A DNA stretch of 57,979 bases from Methylotenera oryzisoli (GTDB taxonomy: Bacteria; Pseudomonadota; Gammaproteobacteria; Burkholderiales; Methylophilaceae): the NCBI GenBank assembly GCA_945872425.1, contig CAMBZE010000005.1, positions 1 to 57,979 on the forward strand, read 5' to 3'. Under the pieces are notes generated by a model that was given only the letters and a program-made list of their open reading frames with translations, made no database searches and was not told the DNA's origin. Position numbers and translations under genes: made by a program. Shown piece by piece: positions 57,670-57,979 of the stretch (its first letter is position 1; each line of letters starts with the position of its first letter).

Positions 57670-57979
57670 ATGAAACTCATTTTTATTCTCGACCCACTTG
57701 AAAGCCTGAAAAGCCATAAAGACACTAGCCTTGCCATAATGCGCGAAGCGAGCCAGCGTGGGTGCGCGCTGTTTGTGAGTATGCAACATGACCTCTTCTT
57801 GCGTGGAGATCAAGCTAGAATTAGTGCGCAAAAGTTTAGCTTCACGGCACAGGGCTATGCGCTGGAAGAAGGTGCTGAATATTCCCCCGCAGCATTTGAT
57901 GCCATTATCATGCGTAAAGACCCACCGTTTGATAGCGAATATCTTTACAGCACCTACCTGCTCGAAATTGCCGTCAACC
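57670..57979 (+). CDS. gshB: Glutathione synthetase (partial, runs off the window)
   Basis: The first 103 codons are present, beginning MKLIFILDPLESLKSHKDTS and continuing with MREASQRGCALFVSMQHDLF and the family sequence FDAIIMRKDPPFDSEYLYST. This is the N-terminal domain of the ATP-grasp enzyme that adds glycine to gamma-glutamylcysteine. The gene is cut by the end of the window, not broken. It probably forms an operon with gshA. Confidence 0.93.
   Translation, partial: MKLIFILDPLESLKSHKDTSLAIMREASQRGCALFVSMQHDLFLRGDQARISAQKFSFTAQGYALEEGAEYSPAAFDAIIMRKDPPFDSEYLYSTYLLEIAVN

Noticed and set aside
57670-57979. gshB as a pseudogene
   Set aside because: The frame is open and conserved to the last base; it is cut by the window edge.

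Overview
The window is an ordinary, densely packed stretch of chromosome from a Gram-negative betaproteobacterium, most likely of the Methylophilaceae (Methylotenera/Methylophilus type). Grounds for this are the moderate, slightly AT-leaning base composition and a run of gene orders I recognise from betaproteobacteria: holC-pepA divergent from lptF-lptG, rpe-gph-trpE, hemA-prfA-prmC, metX-metW, xthA divergent from pyrE, gatCAB divergent from mreBCD-mrdAB-rlpA-dacA-ybeD-lipB-lipA, and the gshA-gshB pair. The family assignment is an inference. No methylotrophy enzyme lies in the window. I see no rRNA, tRNA, CRISPR array, insertion sequence, integrase or phage gene.

Layout. 1-5.4 kb: a D,D-endopeptidase, DNA polymerase III chi, leucyl aminopeptidase and the LptFG lipopolysaccharide exporter. 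5.4-7.3 kb: a four-gene ECF sigma factor operon with a putative membrane anti-sigma factor (DUF3619), a periplasmic DUF3106 protein and an RDD membrane protein. 7.4-13.3 kb: a Ca/Na antiporter, AmpD and an RND efflux adaptor plus pump. 13.4-21.6 kb: a DUF898-M48 pair, alanine dehydrogenase, an amino/dicarboxylic acid symporter, an rRNA methyltransferase, a DUF3108 protein and PurM. 21.7-28 kb: Hda, a conserved FAD oxidoreductase, a DUF2892 protein, AhpC, SoxYZ, a BepA-like protease and MoaC. 28-33.6 kb: a MASE1-PAS-GGDEF-EAL protein, TrpE, Gph and Rpe. 33.8-43 kb: HemA, RF1, PrmC, a gamma carbonic anhydrase, MetXW, an AmpG-like permease, an M48-like protein with a damaged zinc motif, XthA and PyrE. 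43-58 kb: GatCAB, the cell-elongation (elongasome) cluster, lipoate synthesis, and glutathione synthesis, with gshB running off the end.

Functional themes. Much of the window serves the envelope: peptidoglycan synthesis and shape (MreBCD, PBP2, RodA), its trimming and recycling (PbpG, DacA, RlpA, AmpD, AmpG), LPS export (LptFG) and quality control (BepA, ECF sigma module). A second theme is redox and stress: AhpC, glutathione synthesis, XthA, MoaC and SoxYZ.

There is no clear new defence or mobile system. The observations I rate highest are: an M48-like protein whose HExxH has become RExxH; the poorly described ECF sigma-DUF3619-DUF3106-RDD operon; an OxyR-like double site upstream of ahpC; a tandem and inverted repeat array in the likely hda leader; a shared divergent -10 element between metX and the carbonic anhydrase gene that implies leaderless mRNA; and a strong hairpin separating mreB from mreCD. 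Several genes appear to start with TTG or GTG, and these starts are given where the sequence decides them.
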